From Zopfochytrium polystomum (Eukaryota > Chytridiomycota > Chytridiomycetes > Chytridiales > Chytridiaceae): 64,000 nucleotides of DNA. Shown here in pieces: positions 29,446 to 41,526 of the stretch (within the stretch, counting starts at the first letter, position 1; every line of letters begins with the position of its first letter). The notes under the pieces were generated by a model. The model saw only the letters and a program-made list of their open reading frames with translations, searched no databases and was not told the origin of the DNA. Position numbers and translations under genes: made by a program. The DNA lies in the NCBI GenBank assembly GCA_025765615.1, contig JAIVFJ010000098.1, positions 1-64,000 on the forward strand, in the 5' to 3' direction.

Positions 29446-30852
29446 ATGGCAGGTCAGGAATACAAGATGTCTGATGATGATGATCCAATCATGGCCAATC
29501 AGGACGAAATGGATGATGGAGAGTGCTACTGCGAGCACGAAATGGATGATGGAGGCTGCAACAGCAAAGACAATGAGCTGATTGTTGCAGCTGCAGCAAC
29601 CATCTCAATCATTGATTCAGTGTCAGCATTCTGGAACTGCGCTATTGAAACACTGATTGCGAAAATGCCAATGAGGACAATGAGATCTGGGGAAGATTAT
29701 GTGTACAACATTTTGGCTTCCACGAATCCAAGGCTTTCGCTTGAGCTGTTTCGCATGCCGCAACTGACATTCACTCTCCTATGCTGCATGCTTGAGAATA
29801 CTTGTAACCTTGCCCCGTCTCAAGAAGCATCCATAGAGGAGCATGTGTTTATTTTCCTGTTCATTGTCGGTGGTGGCAAGTCTAGTCCAGACACACAAGA
29901 GGTGTTCCAACGTTCTGGGGAATCAATCAGCTGCTACTTCCACGCTGTCCTCTCGGCGCTGGCCAGACTTTCGGAATCAGATCAAGTCGTTCATCTGCCA
30001 TCAGCAAAGACCGAGTTTCCAAAGGAAAAAAAAAGGACAAGAGGTTTTTCCCGTACTTTGCCGACTGCATTGGTGCCATTGACGGGACACATATTCCTGC
30101 CCATTTACCAAGTCTCACGGTCCGTTTCGCAATCGCAAGGGCTTCCTCAGTCAAAATGTTCTTCTTTCGTGTACCTTGGATAACTGCATGTTTCAAACTG
30201 TATTTCCTGGCTGGGAAGGTAGTGCTGCAGACTCTACCGTTTTTGCAAGCGCTTGTGACTGTGAAGTGCTCCCGCTGATTGACGGAAAGTTCTATCTTGC
30301 TGACGCTGGATACGCCCTTTCGAAGCACGTTCTTGTTCCCTACCGGAGCGTTCAATACCACCTGAAGGAATGGGCTTCAGCTGACGCAGCGTGAGTGGTT
30401 TGGAGTGTTCAACCCCATTGCGCGGTCACCGCTAATGCCATACCTCGTAGCAGGCCAAACTCTCCAAAAGAGTTGTTCAATCTGAGGCACTCCCAGCTTC
30501 GTAACGCAATTGAGCAAACTATTGGTATTCTGAAAGGACTCTTCCAAATTTTGCTCCAAATGCCTCTGTATGACTTCGCCACCCTGCAAGTTCCTCTGCT
30601 TAAGGTGCTGTGTGCTCTCCACAATTTCATCAGGATCAACAACAGTGAGAGGACAATGAAGAGGTGTGGCTAACTGCCTTTCACGAATACAAAGCATCTC
30701 AGAACCAAGGACAAAGGCAGCAACAAGTGAAGAAGAAACTCAAAGAGGTTCAAGCTCCGACCCAGGGTTTCTGCGCAAGCTATCAAGAGGCCGTGACATT
30801 TCGGGACAACTTGGCAAAGAAAATGTGGAATGATTACTCAAAGCGGAAATGA
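29446..30852 (+). pseudogene. HARBI1/ALP1-like transposase of Harbinger 2, frameshifted
   Basis: The frame from the ATG at 29446 encodes an acidic N-terminus and helical region (LELFRMPQLTFTLLCCMLEN) and then shifts near 30030, in an A run. The next frame holds DCIGAIDGTHIPAHLPS with the first catalytic Asp. Further frames hold AADSTVFASACD (second Asp), KFYLADAGYALSKHVLVPYR, YHLKEWAS and ELFNLRHSQLRNAIEQTIGI with the catalytic Glu. The C-terminus is about 30664-30852. All DDE residues survive, so the damage is only in frame; some gaps could be short introns. Confidence 0.8.
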
Positions 30853-30959
30853 AGCCACTTGCGCATCGACCAGTGGGAGCTTGCTGTGCACGGTGAATAA
30901 GGGAATGGAAAACTTTGAAATAAAGAAGCAATGAAGATGATGCAAGAAAAACTCTCTTT

Positions 30960-32460
30960 TTAGATCTGCTTTTCGACCTCCATGCGCAGCCATTCCAGTC
31001 GCACAGAGGAGTGAATTTTGTTGAACAGTCGCGCCTTCACTCCATTTTCCATCAGGAGGATAGTCCCAGGGAGAAGTAGCGACTGATAGACTTCAGGCTC
31101 GCTGTCAGCCAGCCTGTTGAGGGCAGCTACTGCCTTCACGCTTTTGTCTGCATCCAACAGCGCCAGAGTCGGGGCTCTTGCCTGGCGCCTCAACTTTAGC
31201 TCACTGACCAGCGACGCAACACCATCCTTGATTCCGTCACTCAGTGCATGGCTTGCCCGAACAACAGCAGATCGCTCACGTCCAGACCTCTCCACCTTGA
31301 GAATCCCGTTTCCAGAGTCTGCTTCCTTGTCAGAGTCGGCGGACGAGGTGTCATGCTCCAATTCTCTCCCATCCTTTGGCCGGACTGCGTCAGATGTACT
31401 GGTTGAGGGAGTAGGCATTTCTGCCGAAGCACCATCCTCAAGTTGAGCTACGCGCATTGACTTTGTTGTTTTCGTGGTTCTCCCATGCGGTGCAAATTTT
31501 CCAGTCGCTTTTTTACCTAGAATAGAGTAAGCGCGTGCGAGAGTATCCAGAGTTACCATACCATCAACGTCGCTGATAAGATTGTAAAGCGGAAACTCCA
31601 GCGTTCGGTACTTCTTCCAGTTTTTGCCACCCTTTTGGACGTCGACCGCATTTTAGTATTGTGCAAAGATACTTAGCGGACGCCTTACATACTTTAATCC
31701 ATTCTTCCCATACTGCATTATCCGGCTGCTCAAGCATCTTTTTATTGTTGTTCCAACCCCACCCACTTCCCCCCTTGCTGCCCCTGAGAGTCTTAAAACT
31801 CCATACTCCTTGACCAGCTTTGTCGAAAGTACCAGAAGGCGAGGAAGGGCTCGAAGAACATAGTTACCATGTTCCATTTCGACGTTAACTGCAACTTTTT
31901 CAGCAATAAGTTGAGAGCTTCGTTGAATGATCTGTCAATTTGATTCCAAGCCTGCGACTTGAGATTGTAGTCGGTGCCTTGATCAGGTGAGTCATGAACC
32001 AACTGGACAAGAATGTCAACCATATCATCAGTCCATGCAGCTCAGCTAGCCTGCTCAGCCGTGTCACTGCTGCTTTCTCGATGACTCTCACTCTCGCTAC
32101 TGTCTGATCCATTGCTACTGTCATCTGTGTGGCTGTCGGCTTCCCTTGTGCAGCCATCGCCGCCTCCTTTGATATGGGCTCTGCCATGACTGCTGCTGCT
32201 GCTGCTGCTGCTGCTTCTGGGATGATCATCCATCTTGCACCGTGGTTCGCATTCCTTTGAGCTGTCGTTGACCCCACTGTCATTGTTGTTTTCACTGATG
32301 TTTGGGCCAACAGGTGAGGACGAGCGAACCTGTCAATGACGCTTCTCGTTCTTTTGATCTGATCTCCGTGGGGATCACTTGCGTTTGTGATCAGATCTAC
32401 CGCCTTTTTCTTTCTCACGGCCTCTCTTGCCATCGGCGCTGGGATGGGGTTGGGTTGCAA
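30960..32460 (-). pseudogene. Myb/SANT-like accessory protein gene of Harbinger 2
   Basis: On the minus strand an N-terminal Arg/Lys- and Ala-rich part (32460-31900) overlaps a Myb-DNA-binding-type helical segment in another frame (LKSQAWNQIDRSFNEALNLL, 32023-31793). A 199-codon C-terminal frame (31559-30960) ends in ARLFNKIHSSVRLEWLRMEV. Harbinger elements usually encode such a protein, which helps the transposase enter the nucleus and bind the ends. Whether the frame changes are introns or damage cannot be decided by eye. Confidence 0.6.
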
Positions 32461-32919
32461 TTGGGGGCGTGGATAGGAGCTTTGATGTCAGTGAACGTTT
32501 GATGACAATCAATTGGTGGTGCCCACGAAGAGCACCTCACAAGCCACAATAGGGTGTGTTCAAACAGTGATACCTAGATGATGCTTCCAGGCAGGGTTAG
32601 TTGCAGGAGGTGGCAACAGGCAGCAGGCAACAACAAGCAGATCGACAAGCAGTGGTCGCAGCAGGGCAGACAGAGTTGGTGATGAAAATTCAGGGGGGAG
32701 CCAAAACTCCCCCAACTCGTTTTTCAGCCAAATATGGACGAGTTGGGACGAGTTGTGGGCAACGCCAAACAGGCCACCAACTTGGAGCACCTTTTCTGAT
32801 GAGTTGTGGGTGACGCCAAACACGCCACCCCCCAACTTGTTTTTTTGTCCAACTTGCGCACCAAGTTTGTGTCTCATTGGACAAAATCGAAATTTGGGCT
32901 GGCGCCAAACAGGCCCTTA

Positions 32920-33851
32920 TTGATTTGCAAAGGACATTGCGAAAAGGTGTGAAACGAGTGAGAAAAGAAAAAAGTGTTTCTGTTCTGCATCTAGCTGGAA
33001 AATAAATTGAGTCAAATTGCAGATCTAGCCAGAGTTAAACCCTACAGAGCAACTGCTCACCTATTCCTAAACCAAAACATTTGGGAACAGGAGAATGAAT
33101 GAAAAAGCCATAATCAGGGTCATGTGAGCTTGCCCCTCCAGGAGCAAAGCCTCGCGCTTGGAGGGAGAATTCTCACCTCTGACTCCCAAGTACCTGAAAT
33201 GGCAACCACCGTATTCTGCCCACAGTGCACCACCCTGCATGCATTGTCCCTTAATTTGATACCAAGCATGCCAGCAACTTGTTGTGCAAGGCAATGAATT
33301 GCTAATGTTGTTAGACACTTGGCTTTCTGCTTGTGATGCACAATTCCCCTCTGGCAGAGCAGCAGAGGTTACCAATAAACCCCTTCCCACGTTTGATGAT
33401 AATGTTGCTGAGCAGGAAAGGCTAGGCTAGGGTGGTGGCAAAAGAGCAATGTTCTGTCATTGAGCATTGCAAGAAGTGAAGGTGACACATGAATTAATCA
33501 GTGAAATCCTCGAACCAATTGTTGAACCACCCCACTCCCAATTAAAGGAGGACAAAGGCTGTGCCCCCCAGACTCGGAGCAGACTTCCATGAAAAACTGC
33601 CCAGCAACTGCAAATGCTTTGGCCCCAAAATGCCCTTTGCGATGTGGAGAATGCGGAGAAGTGCATTATCTGCATAATTTTGTGGCAGATTCTTCAAAAA
33701 TTAGGTCTCTGCGACCCACAAATACAGATGTGTGTGGCCCTCTGCCGCAGACTTGCCATCCTGCAGAGTGGAGAGTGCAGATGTTGGCCAACCGCATTGG
33801 TGGTGTGCAGCCTTACTGAGGACACAATCTTGTTTTTGCACCCATTCTTCC
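32920..33851. other. No gene recognised
   Basis: Intergenic sequence between Harbinger 2 and the tRNA-Leu-like sequence. Open frames are short and without motifs. Confidence 0.4.
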
Positions 33852-33937
33852 TTGTCACCACCTGGGTTAAGGTGACAGACTCAAAATCTGTTACTCTCTG
33901 GGTGCACAGGTTTGAGTCCTGCCTTTTTTGACAAAGC
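33852..33937 (+). tRNA. tRNA-Leu(CAA)-like, probably degenerate
   Basis: Anticodon arm ACAGA-CTCAAAA-TCTGT gives CAA. A longer variable arm and T loop TTTGAGT follow. The 3' acceptor is interrupted by a T run before TTGACAA, which would pair with TTGTCA at the 5' end, so a pseudogene is likely. Confidence 0.45.
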
Positions 33938-34026
33938 AGGAGCAGGACTGAAGGGCACGTAAAGCTTGTTTGGCTGTTTGCACTTTTGGTTTAAATTGCT
34001 CCACCCTGAGTGTTTCTGCTGTGTTA

Positions 34027-34135
34027 ACAGTCTACTCTGTGTGAGGGAGTAGAAGGAGTGAATGAAGTGGAGATGTGTGCTTGTGGGTGGTCCTTCTCCC
34101 CAACTTGGAGATAAAGAGAAAAACTCTATTATGAG
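34027..34135 (+). repeat. Dispersed repeat family R, copy 4
   Basis: It contains AGTCTACTCTG, GGAGTGAATGAAGTGGAGAT, TCCTTCTCCCCAACTTGGAG and AAAACTCTATTATGAG, matching copies 1-3. Confidence 0.8.
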
Positions 34136-35039
34136 CGCAACATTTTCCTTCAAGGTGTATGCAATTCACTTAACTTCTGTGAAAGCAGTGTGGAAGTCTC
34201 ACAGGACAACGTACACCTGCAGACAATTGGTGTGCAACCCCACTGCAAGACTGTGTGCAACAACAGGGCCTAGCTGGTGGCAAAGGGATGAGAAAGATCA
34301 GGTGGATGGATTGTGCAGCTTTGACCAAACGTGGTGGACAGCAGCTGCTGTGTGGCTGCTTGCAAACAACCAACTGACAAGGATGCTCTCTGTGCTCAAA
34401 ATACAATAAAGCAAAACCCCACCAAAAGCAAGAAACACAAAAGTGAAGACATGCAAAACACGTGGGGAAACACCCAATTTCTCAAAAGGGTGCAACAAAG
34501 AAAGCGCCTGGAATGCATTGTTGGGGCTCGGGAGGGACATAGTGTGCTAAGGCCTGCACAAACAAATCGAGCCAGGCCACGCAAATTGAGAGTTTGGATG
34601 TGATTCGGAATTGGGATCAAATCTAATCAAGCCATATTGATATGAGATGTGTTTGTTGTTTGTGTTCAGTCACGCCACAGCACCAAGTCAATGACATTGG
34701 ACGATATTCAAATCTTAAATAATTGATACACTGCAGAAGCCATGCAAAATCAGCCATTGGGGTATGACTTGTGCTGCAGTCACTTTTGTCCTGCCTGAGT
34801 GCAGTTTCAAGTCTGCAACTCCAAGCAGTCCAATCTGATCTGACCCAATCCTAACTGAAAAAACAAAATCAAAAGATTGTGCTGAGATTGAGTAGTGCCA
34901 TGTCTGTGATTGAACCTAAGACTATCTTCCACATCCATTTCGATGTTCAAGAACAACAGCTTAAGAAGAAAAAAAAAAAAAATTTAATAAAAAATTTTTT
35001 CTTTCCACATTTCAAGAAAGTAAAACAATCCAACGCACT
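34136..35039. other. No gene recognised
   Basis: Intergenic sequence between repeat R copy 4 and tRNA-Thr. Short frames only. Confidence 0.4.
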
Positions 35040-35132
35040 GCCTTCTTGGCTCAGTTGGCAGAGCGTCTCCCTAGTAGCACAGTATTCCTAAGTGGAAGGA
35101 GAAGGTCACCAGTTCAATTCTGGTAGAAGGCA
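35040..35132 (+). tRNA. tRNA-Thr(AGT) with intron
   Basis: Acceptor GCCTTCT/AGAAGGC, D arm GGCTC...GAGC, anticodon stem TCTCC/GGAGA, loop CTAGTA with anticodon AGT, then an intron of about 20 nt. The T arm is intact with loop TTCAATT. Confidence 0.88.
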
Positions 35133-35652
35133 TTGATGAGTTTAAAATTCCTGCTCCTTTTGAACTGACTGTGCAGCTGTGCTGGTCCACAATGTTCATT
35201 GACAACCCCAAACACTCAATCCTAATCTCTGAGCAGCAAGCACCATTAGGCTGCTTGGTGCACAAACTTCTCCTTTGGTGCCAACATGCCCCCATCAGTT
35301 CCGACAGAGCAAAAAAATAGGGGGAAAATGGAAAGAAGGGGGAAGGAAAAATAAAAATAAAATAAAATAAAATAAAATTGAGGTGTTGTGCACCACTTGA
35401 AGATTGCTGTTGAAACTGGTGGGAACGAATGGGGAATCCCTGGATCACACAAAGGAAAATCTACCAGAGATTTGAAGGAATAGGTACTGGCAGTCCACCA
35501 TCAATTACCATCAATTACCATGTAAAACAACTTCCGGGCCACCACAACTAATCCTTGCAGCATAAAGGGCTTAGCCTTGTGTGCTGCTGAAACTTCTTCA
35601 TGCACACAGAGGAGAAGCACTTGATCTGACACCCCAACAGAGTCCAAGAACG
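35133..35652. other. No gene recognised; short AAAAT microsatellite
   Basis: A run of AAAAT/AAATA units sits at about 35349-35380. No coding signal is seen. Confidence 0.45.
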
Positions 35653-35725
35653 TGGAGAATCGGGGTATCGATCCCCGTGCCTCTCGCATGCTAAGCGAGC
35701 GCTCTACCATTTGAGCTAATTCCCC
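35653..35725 (-). tRNA. tRNA-Ala(AGC)
   Basis: Minus-strand acceptor GGGGAAT/ATTCTCC, anticodon arm CTCGC-TTAGCAT-GCGAG (AGC) and T arm CGGGG-ATCGATA-CCCCG. No intron. Confidence 0.92.
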
Positions 35726-36527
35726 TGGGACCGATGCCCACATGCAATTATTCCACATGCACGCACAAAATTTGAGCACAATCGAATCACAAGGATGATG
35801 GATTTGCGATATTTTAACAAAGGTTACAGTTCAGGTCATAAACTCTGAAACTCTGCCAAAACCCTGCAAGAAATAGGTGCTGGTGTGAGGCTCACAACTG
35901 TTGTCCGTGTTGGGTTATACTGCATGCACCAGACAAGTTTAGGAGGATAGCTCCAAAATGAACAGACTTGCCAAAGCAGTAGCACATCCGCAATCAATAC
36001 AAGAGGATCAAGTATTATGAATTTTGCCTGAAAAAATAGAGACACATTGCTGAACCGAACACCAAATCGAGGATCCAACGCCTGTCGATCGCCTGCTCGC
36101 AGTGTCGACCCTCAGTGGCCAGTCGTTTTCACAGGGTGATCGCAGATCTGGACGACGCCGCCGCCGCGCTCGAAGCATCCAACCGCTCCGTTTGGCTAAT
36201 CGCCTCATCCACAGCACCTCCATCCGCGAGCGTTGATCCCCCTGGGACACCAGAATCGACCCAGCGGAACCCGAAACATCGCACCCCCCTGTCGATCGAT
36301 ACGTCGGAAGCAAAACGAGGTCGCCCGGCATCGCACGGCGCCACCCCCTCGGTCAATAGATCTGTGTCTGCATCGCGCGACGCCGAGTCTGCATCGGGCG
36401 ATGCCACACCAGAGACTCCAGCCACGCCGGCCCCAAAGCCGTTTTTGGCCCCTTTGGACGACGACTACGACGATTACAGCGAAGCGAACAGCGCCTGGGG
36501 GATACGTCTGAAACTCCGTCGCACACC

Positions 36528-36977
36528 ATGACGCAACACACAGGAACTACGTCCTCACAGCCGACTTCCCAGATGCTTTTGACTGGTTCCTCTTACGAAA
36601 CTCCACACACCATCATCCCTCCAACCAATGCAGAACTCATCGGATTCATGGCCAGCCAGCAACGCCGGTGGGCGGAGCAAGACCGGCTTAACCAGCAATC
36701 GAAAGACAAGGCTACCTACTTTACAGAGACCCTGGACACAATGCGCGGACGGATCATCGACCTGGAGAATATTATCACAGCAAAGGACGAGCGCATCCGC
36801 GCACTGGAGGAGGAGCTGGAACGTGTTCGGAAGGTGCGGCGGGGGGGGAGGATTGATGACGACGAGGAAGCGGAAGAGAGCGCAGGGGAGGAGGAGGCCG
36901 ATGGCGATGACAGACTGAGGAGGGAGGCAGCCGAGACGCGGAAAGTGCGAAAGGAGGGGCAGCGCCCCTCCTCTTGA
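36528..36977 (+). CDS. LINE E ORF1 segment with coiled coil
   Basis: The ATG at 36528 overlaps the TGA of an upstream Ser/Pro-rich frame (about 36115-36531) as ATGA. The 149-residue product has a strong coiled coil (DLENIITAKDERIRALEEEL) followed by acidic and Lys/Arg-rich stretches, as in LINE ORF1 RNA-binding proteins. Further ORF1-like sequence continues to 37784, broken by a stop at 36977 and a one-base shift near 37300. No zinc knuckle is seen in this part. Confidence 0.6.
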   Translation: MTQHTGTTSSQPTSQMLLTGSSYETPHTIIPPTNAELIGFMASQQRRWAEQDRLNQQSKDKATYFTETLDTMRGRIIDLENIITAKDERIRALEEELERVRKVRRGGRIDDDEEAEESAGEEEADGDDRLRREAAETRKVRKEGQRPSS

Positions 36978-36984
36978 GCTTCAA

Positions 36985-37784
36985 TTGGACACCCCAAGCC
37001 AAGGGGGGGGGGTTTCCCCCCCCCACAGCCACCGTTTCCCGCTAAGTTTTGCTGCCATTGCAGCAGCCAACGCACTGGAACCACTTTTTGCTAATAATTT
37101 CCACAAGGGCATTAAGATGATCACAGACCCCAAAGTTGACACTGAGACCAAGCTCAAGCAGATTTTCAGAAGATCCTCTGTTGTCGAGGCGCGCCGCGCA
37201 GCGCCTGACTATGTCCCGCCTGCGTGGTCCCTTGACGGAGCGAAGTATGTTCCAGTCTATGTTAGGCCCAATCTTTCAGATATTGGTCGGGCTGCGCCCC
37301 GCCACAGTTTGAGCTGCTATTCACTGCTGCAAATGGATTCCCCCGAGTTCCTGAGATTTCTGTGATTGGCAAGCATGCGTCGCTGATGGAATGCTGGGTT
37401 CTGGAATCTGAGAAAGCCAAGTTTGTGGCAGCCTGTAAAAAGGCTGAGGTTGTGGTGGATGATGAATGTGAACCCTGGAAACCCTCGCGCCTTCGATCAG
37501 GCGCCGAGGCTGAAGCTGCTGCTGTGCGTGCATATCTGAGCAGTATTGCTGGAATTCTGAACCACCCAACATTCCGTCCCTCTGTGCTGCTGGCAAAGTC
37601 TATCTGTGAACTTGTGCCCCGCCGGTTTGTGGCTGACCTGAAGGCGAAGCTTCGCGACCCGTCACACTTTCCTGCCAAGGGGAAGGAGCTGGAGACGGAG
37701 GCAGAACCTTTAGAGACACCCAAGCCCCGTGGGGCTGAAGGCCCAGGAGCTTCCAGTGGTGCCGACGCGATGCTTGATGATTGA
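36985..37784 (+). pseudogene. LINE E ORF1 C-terminal region, frameshifted
   Basis: Two frames that read as one protein after a one-base shift near 37300. The first includes FANNFHKGIKMITDPKVDTE and YVPPAWSLDGAKYVPVYV; the second includes VIGKHASLMECWVLESEKAK and ends at the TGA 37782-37784. The stop overlaps the ATG of the endonuclease frame at 37777, which may allow termination-reinitiation. The domain is not recognised. Confidence 0.55.
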
Positions 37785-38932
37785 TGGACTTAGATTTGGA
37801 TTTGTGAACTTGAACTGCTCGCTCTCAGGACATGTCAAGAACATAGACCAAGCATTTTCAGATTTCCATTCAGATTATATTTTGTTGGCGGACACTGGGA
37901 TCACTGTGGTGGAGAATAACCTGTTGAGGGGACTGGTGGCTGACTCACAGGAACCAGCGTTGGAGTTTGAGGAACGGCTTGGGCATAAGGGCAAGAAGGG
38001 GATGTCCATTCATAAGGGCAGGAGGATGCAGGAGGACTTGGTGGTGAAGACTCTGGAGAAGGACACAAAGGGGAGTGGGTTATTGCACGAATGTCGGAGA
38101 TTATCATGGCGGTGGTGTACTTTGCCCCTCGACGGATTTGGAGGTGCTTCAGTCATTCTCAGCAATAGCAGACAGGATTGCTGGGGCTAACCCCCAGGCA
38201 CCCTTTCTGATCATTGGAGATTTCAACACTTCACTGCAGGAGTACGGCTGTGCTCACTCACAGCCCAGGCTGAGGGTAGACTGGTGGCGCGCTTGGATTG
38301 ATGGTTCAGGATGGAGCAGGGTTGAGCCAGTTCGGGGCCAGTGGACCACTTTCTCACCTAGAATTGCTGGCCCTGTAGGCAGGGGAGTCACTGACTTGCT
38401 CCTTGTGAATCGAGCTGGGCTTGGAGCTGTGCATAACTTGGTTGTACATGACACACCTGAGGAGCACTTGGCCTTCACAGATCACAGGATGCTCACCTTT
38501 GAGCTTCGAACACACTTGACCATGAAACCACCCTTTGAGAGACTGAATGTGTGCAGGCTGATGCTGAGACAAGTCCAGTATGAGAAGAAACTTGCAGAGA
38601 CCAGGAAGCCCTTGAGACAAGAGATTCACTCAGCATGGAAGACTTTGAATGCCGCTGCTGTAGCTCAGGAGGAGTGGTCTTTTGAGCGCAGACGTGCCTG
38701 TGCAGATTCTGTATCTCAGTTGGTGGTGAAGTGGCTTGTTGACACTGGCGTCCAAGTGGCTGGGAAGACCAAGTTTAGGGGTGGTGCAGGCGGCTCTGAT
38801 GTTGAGGAGAAGCATTTGGAGGAGCTGAAGCGCCGGCGGGGCCTGTCCCGCATGGAGGCTGAAGCCCACCCTGATGATGATCCTGTCGGGCAGAAGGACG
38901 CCTGGGCAAAGTTCAGGCAGTGGAACGGCTGA
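37777..38932 (+). pseudogene. LINE E ORF2: APE-type endonuclease
   Basis: The frame begins with LRFGFVNLNCSLSGHVKNID, shifts by one base near 38080-38100, and continues with LVIIGDFNTSL-like (FLIIGDFNTSLQEYGC), GRGVTDLLLVN and LAFTDHRMLTF, the conserved DFN and DHR signatures of LINE apurinic-like endonucleases that nick the target. A second shift follows from one missing C near 38925 compared with copy D. The catalytic residues visible in the second frame look intact. Confidence 0.8.
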
Positions 38933-39180
38933 CAAAGGTGGCCATCAAACGCTACAGGAAGAGGGTGTACTCTGCTGTGCAGGATTTAGCTGTCAAGGAC
39001 TTTGCTGCTGAAGCCAAGAGAATCAAGTGTCAAAAATCCAGAGTGGAGCGCACTCACTGTGCCCTTGACCCTCAGAAACTTCCAGACTATGCTGCTCACT
39101 TTAGAGGAACCATTGGCCATGAGCCAACTGGTACTGATGCCGTCAACCAGGATGTCTTAGCTGCTTCCAGTGCCAAATGA
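38920..39180 (+). CDS. LINE E: segment between endonuclease and RT
   Basis: Same basic helical segment as in copy D. It ends in TGA (39178-39180), three bases before the ATG of the RT frame and in phase with it. Confidence 0.65.
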   Translation: MERLTKVAIKRYRKRVYSAVQDLAVKDFAAEAKRIKCQKSRVERTHCALDPQKLPDYAAHFRGTIGHEPTGTDAVNQDVLAASSAK

Positions 39181-39183
39181 CTC

Positions 39184-41526
39184 ATGGTGCCTCTGAAGCT
39201 ATCTGAAGTTACCTGGATCAAGAAGAATGCTGTGGAAGAGGCTTGCAAGATTGCACCCCAGGGCAAAGCCCCAGGGGAGGACGCCCTGTTTGGCGAACTG
39301 GTGTGCATTGCCCCACATGTGGTGGCTCCTGTGTTGCAGAGATTCTTCCAGTTACTTGCAGCCCTCCAGGTGGTTCCCACACTCTGGGGGATCGCAAATG
39401 TTGCCCTGGTGTACAAGAACAAGGGGGTGAACACTGATGTGGCAAACTACAGGCCAATCTCTCTGTGCTCAAGGTTGAGGCTGGTGTATGAGCGGGTGTT
39501 GGCCCCGCAGGTGGAAAGAGTGGTTGAAGGAATGATCCACCCCTCACAGGGTGGGTTCAGGTGCCACAGGTCCACCATGGACCAAGCATTCACTCTGCAT
39601 GAGCTTCAGCAACAGTACCCTGATCTGACTGTGGTGTACTTGGACATCAAGGCTGCCTATGATTGCACAAACAGGAACTACGTGTGGGAATCCATCTGGA
39701 ATGCCAAGAATGACAAGAGTCCTGAGTTTACCAGGAACCAGCTGCTGCCGATTCTCAGATCCTTGTTTGACTTTAATGCGTGCCAGCTTATGGTCATGGG
39801 CCAGAAGTCTGATCAGATTCCAGTGACTCGGGGGTTTCTACAGGGAACTGTGTTGTCCCCGATGCTGTTCAATGTTGCCATCAACTCGCTGCCTGAGGCC
39901 CTCTCCAGGGTGCCCCACAGCCAGTTGCAATGTGGCGGACTGAAGATCAACTCTCTGCTGTTTGCTGACGACTCTGCAGTGTTTGCGCGGGACAAGGCTG
40001 TCCTTCAGAATATGCTTGATGAAGTCCACAACTGGTCACAGAGGTGGGGCATGACCTTTGCAGCACAGAAATGTGTTGTTGTTTCCAAGACAAGGAACCT
40101 GAGATTGCAGATGAATTGGGTGGTGCTCCCCCAGGAGACGACTACACTGCAGTTGGGACTTGTGCGTGATTGCAACAGCATCAACTTTGAGACGTCTCTG
40201 CAGATGAGGGTGAAGAAGACTGAGAAGATGCTTCAGTTTCTGAAATCTCGAGGGTTCAATGGCTGGGGATTCCGCCCTGTGAATGCGTACAGGGTGTACA
40301 TGTGCTTTCTGTGGCCCATGCTGGAGTATGGGTTTGCACTGAGGCCAAATTCAGAGGCCTTCTTGGCCCTGGCCCAGAAGGTCCAGGACATGTGTTTGCA
40401 CCAGGCTCTGTCTTTTGGGAAAACATCCAGCACTGTGGCAATGCATCTGATTTTTGGAGTGGTGCCGATGGTTGCACGCAACAAGATGTTGAACGCGAGA
40501 TATTTCTACAGACTGCACCACACTCAGGACGAGAGAAACACCACCGCACACATGTACAGGCACATGGCGTAGCGGGGGCGGCAGGCTCCTGCAGGATCCC
40601 TCACCAGGCTCACTCTGTTCACACCAGATGTAGATCTATATTTTGGGTCAGTGCCACAGAAGGCCTTGGCACAGATTCCGTTTGTCAGACACAGGACTTA
40701 TCCATATGACCTTGAAGTTACCAGATCTGAGCCCAAGAACATTGATGCTGCCGCTATGCAGAAGATGCACACTGTGTCACTTGAGAAGTATAAGGAAAAG
40801 GCCAACTTGACTGGAGTGGCGGCACCCCTGGTGGTCTCCCCTCACCGGGGGCCCTGCCAGGTGGTTCGTTCTGGTGCAATGTTTAACAGGAGGTGGTTGA
40901 GATGCCTTGTGGTTTGGATGGGTGGCCGTGTGGCCTATCACCAGAAGTGCAAGAATTGTGATGCTGAGCTGGACAGGAACCATGCCTTGGAGTGTTCAGG
41001 TGTGCGCCACCTCCTGGAGGCGGACCACCCTGAGTGCGTCCCAAGCCTGGAGCAGGCGAGGAGGAACATCACAGTGCTGGATCTGCTGCTGCAGACTCTG
41101 ACTTTCTGGGCACCCTACACAGCCAATGATGCAGATAAGATCCCTCAGGAGACGAGGGTTGCTTCAAAGAAGCTGGGGATGAAGCTTGCTAGGCTGATTG
41201 CAAAGATTCGAGTGGAATGCGCTGGAATGAGGGACTTTGTGGATGCTTCGGAGACCACAGCAGATCAGGAGGCAGACTATTTGATGGAAGCAGGGACAGT
41301 GGATGATAGGAGGGCGGATCTGAGGACTCGCACGCAGATGGCGCAGGTGTGGCGGCAAGCTAGGGAAGCCCTGCGTGCACACTGGGATCCAGTGTGCAAC
41401 AAGGGGTTTAGGGAATCGAGGAACAGGTGGCTGGCTAAGGAGACTCAGGGAGTGACAGGAAAGCCGGACAGATCCGGGTGGGTTGACTCTGATACAGAGA
41501 GTGGTGCTTCAGTGGGAGGTGGATGA
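39184..41526 (+). pseudogene. LINE E ORF2: reverse transcriptase and C-terminal domain
   Basis: RT motifs are complete (ANYRPISL, LDIKAAYD, GFLQGTVLSP, LLFADDS with catalytic FADD). The frame meets a TAG at 40570-40572, where copy D has GAG, then continues in phase to 41526 through the C-terminal region with CKNCDAELDRNHALEC. It reads as a single ORF2 interrupted by two in-frame stops (39178 and 40570). The first stop is shared with D; the second is private to E. Confidence 0.85.

Larger units (their letters stand above)
29175..32916. mobile_element. PIF/Harbinger transposon 2 with TIRs and TTA duplication
   Basis: The ends are perfect 17-bp inverted repeats, GGGCCTGTTTGGCGCCA at 29175-29191 and its complement at 32900-32916, flanked by TTA at 29172-29174 and 32917-32919. 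The TTA target is typical of PIF/Harbinger. The element carries a transposase (+) and a divergently placed Myb-like gene (-), the usual two-gene content. The right end has repeated words such as CCAACTCG/CGAGTTGG and GACGCCAAAC (about 32700-32850), possible transposase-binding sites. Confidence 0.92.
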
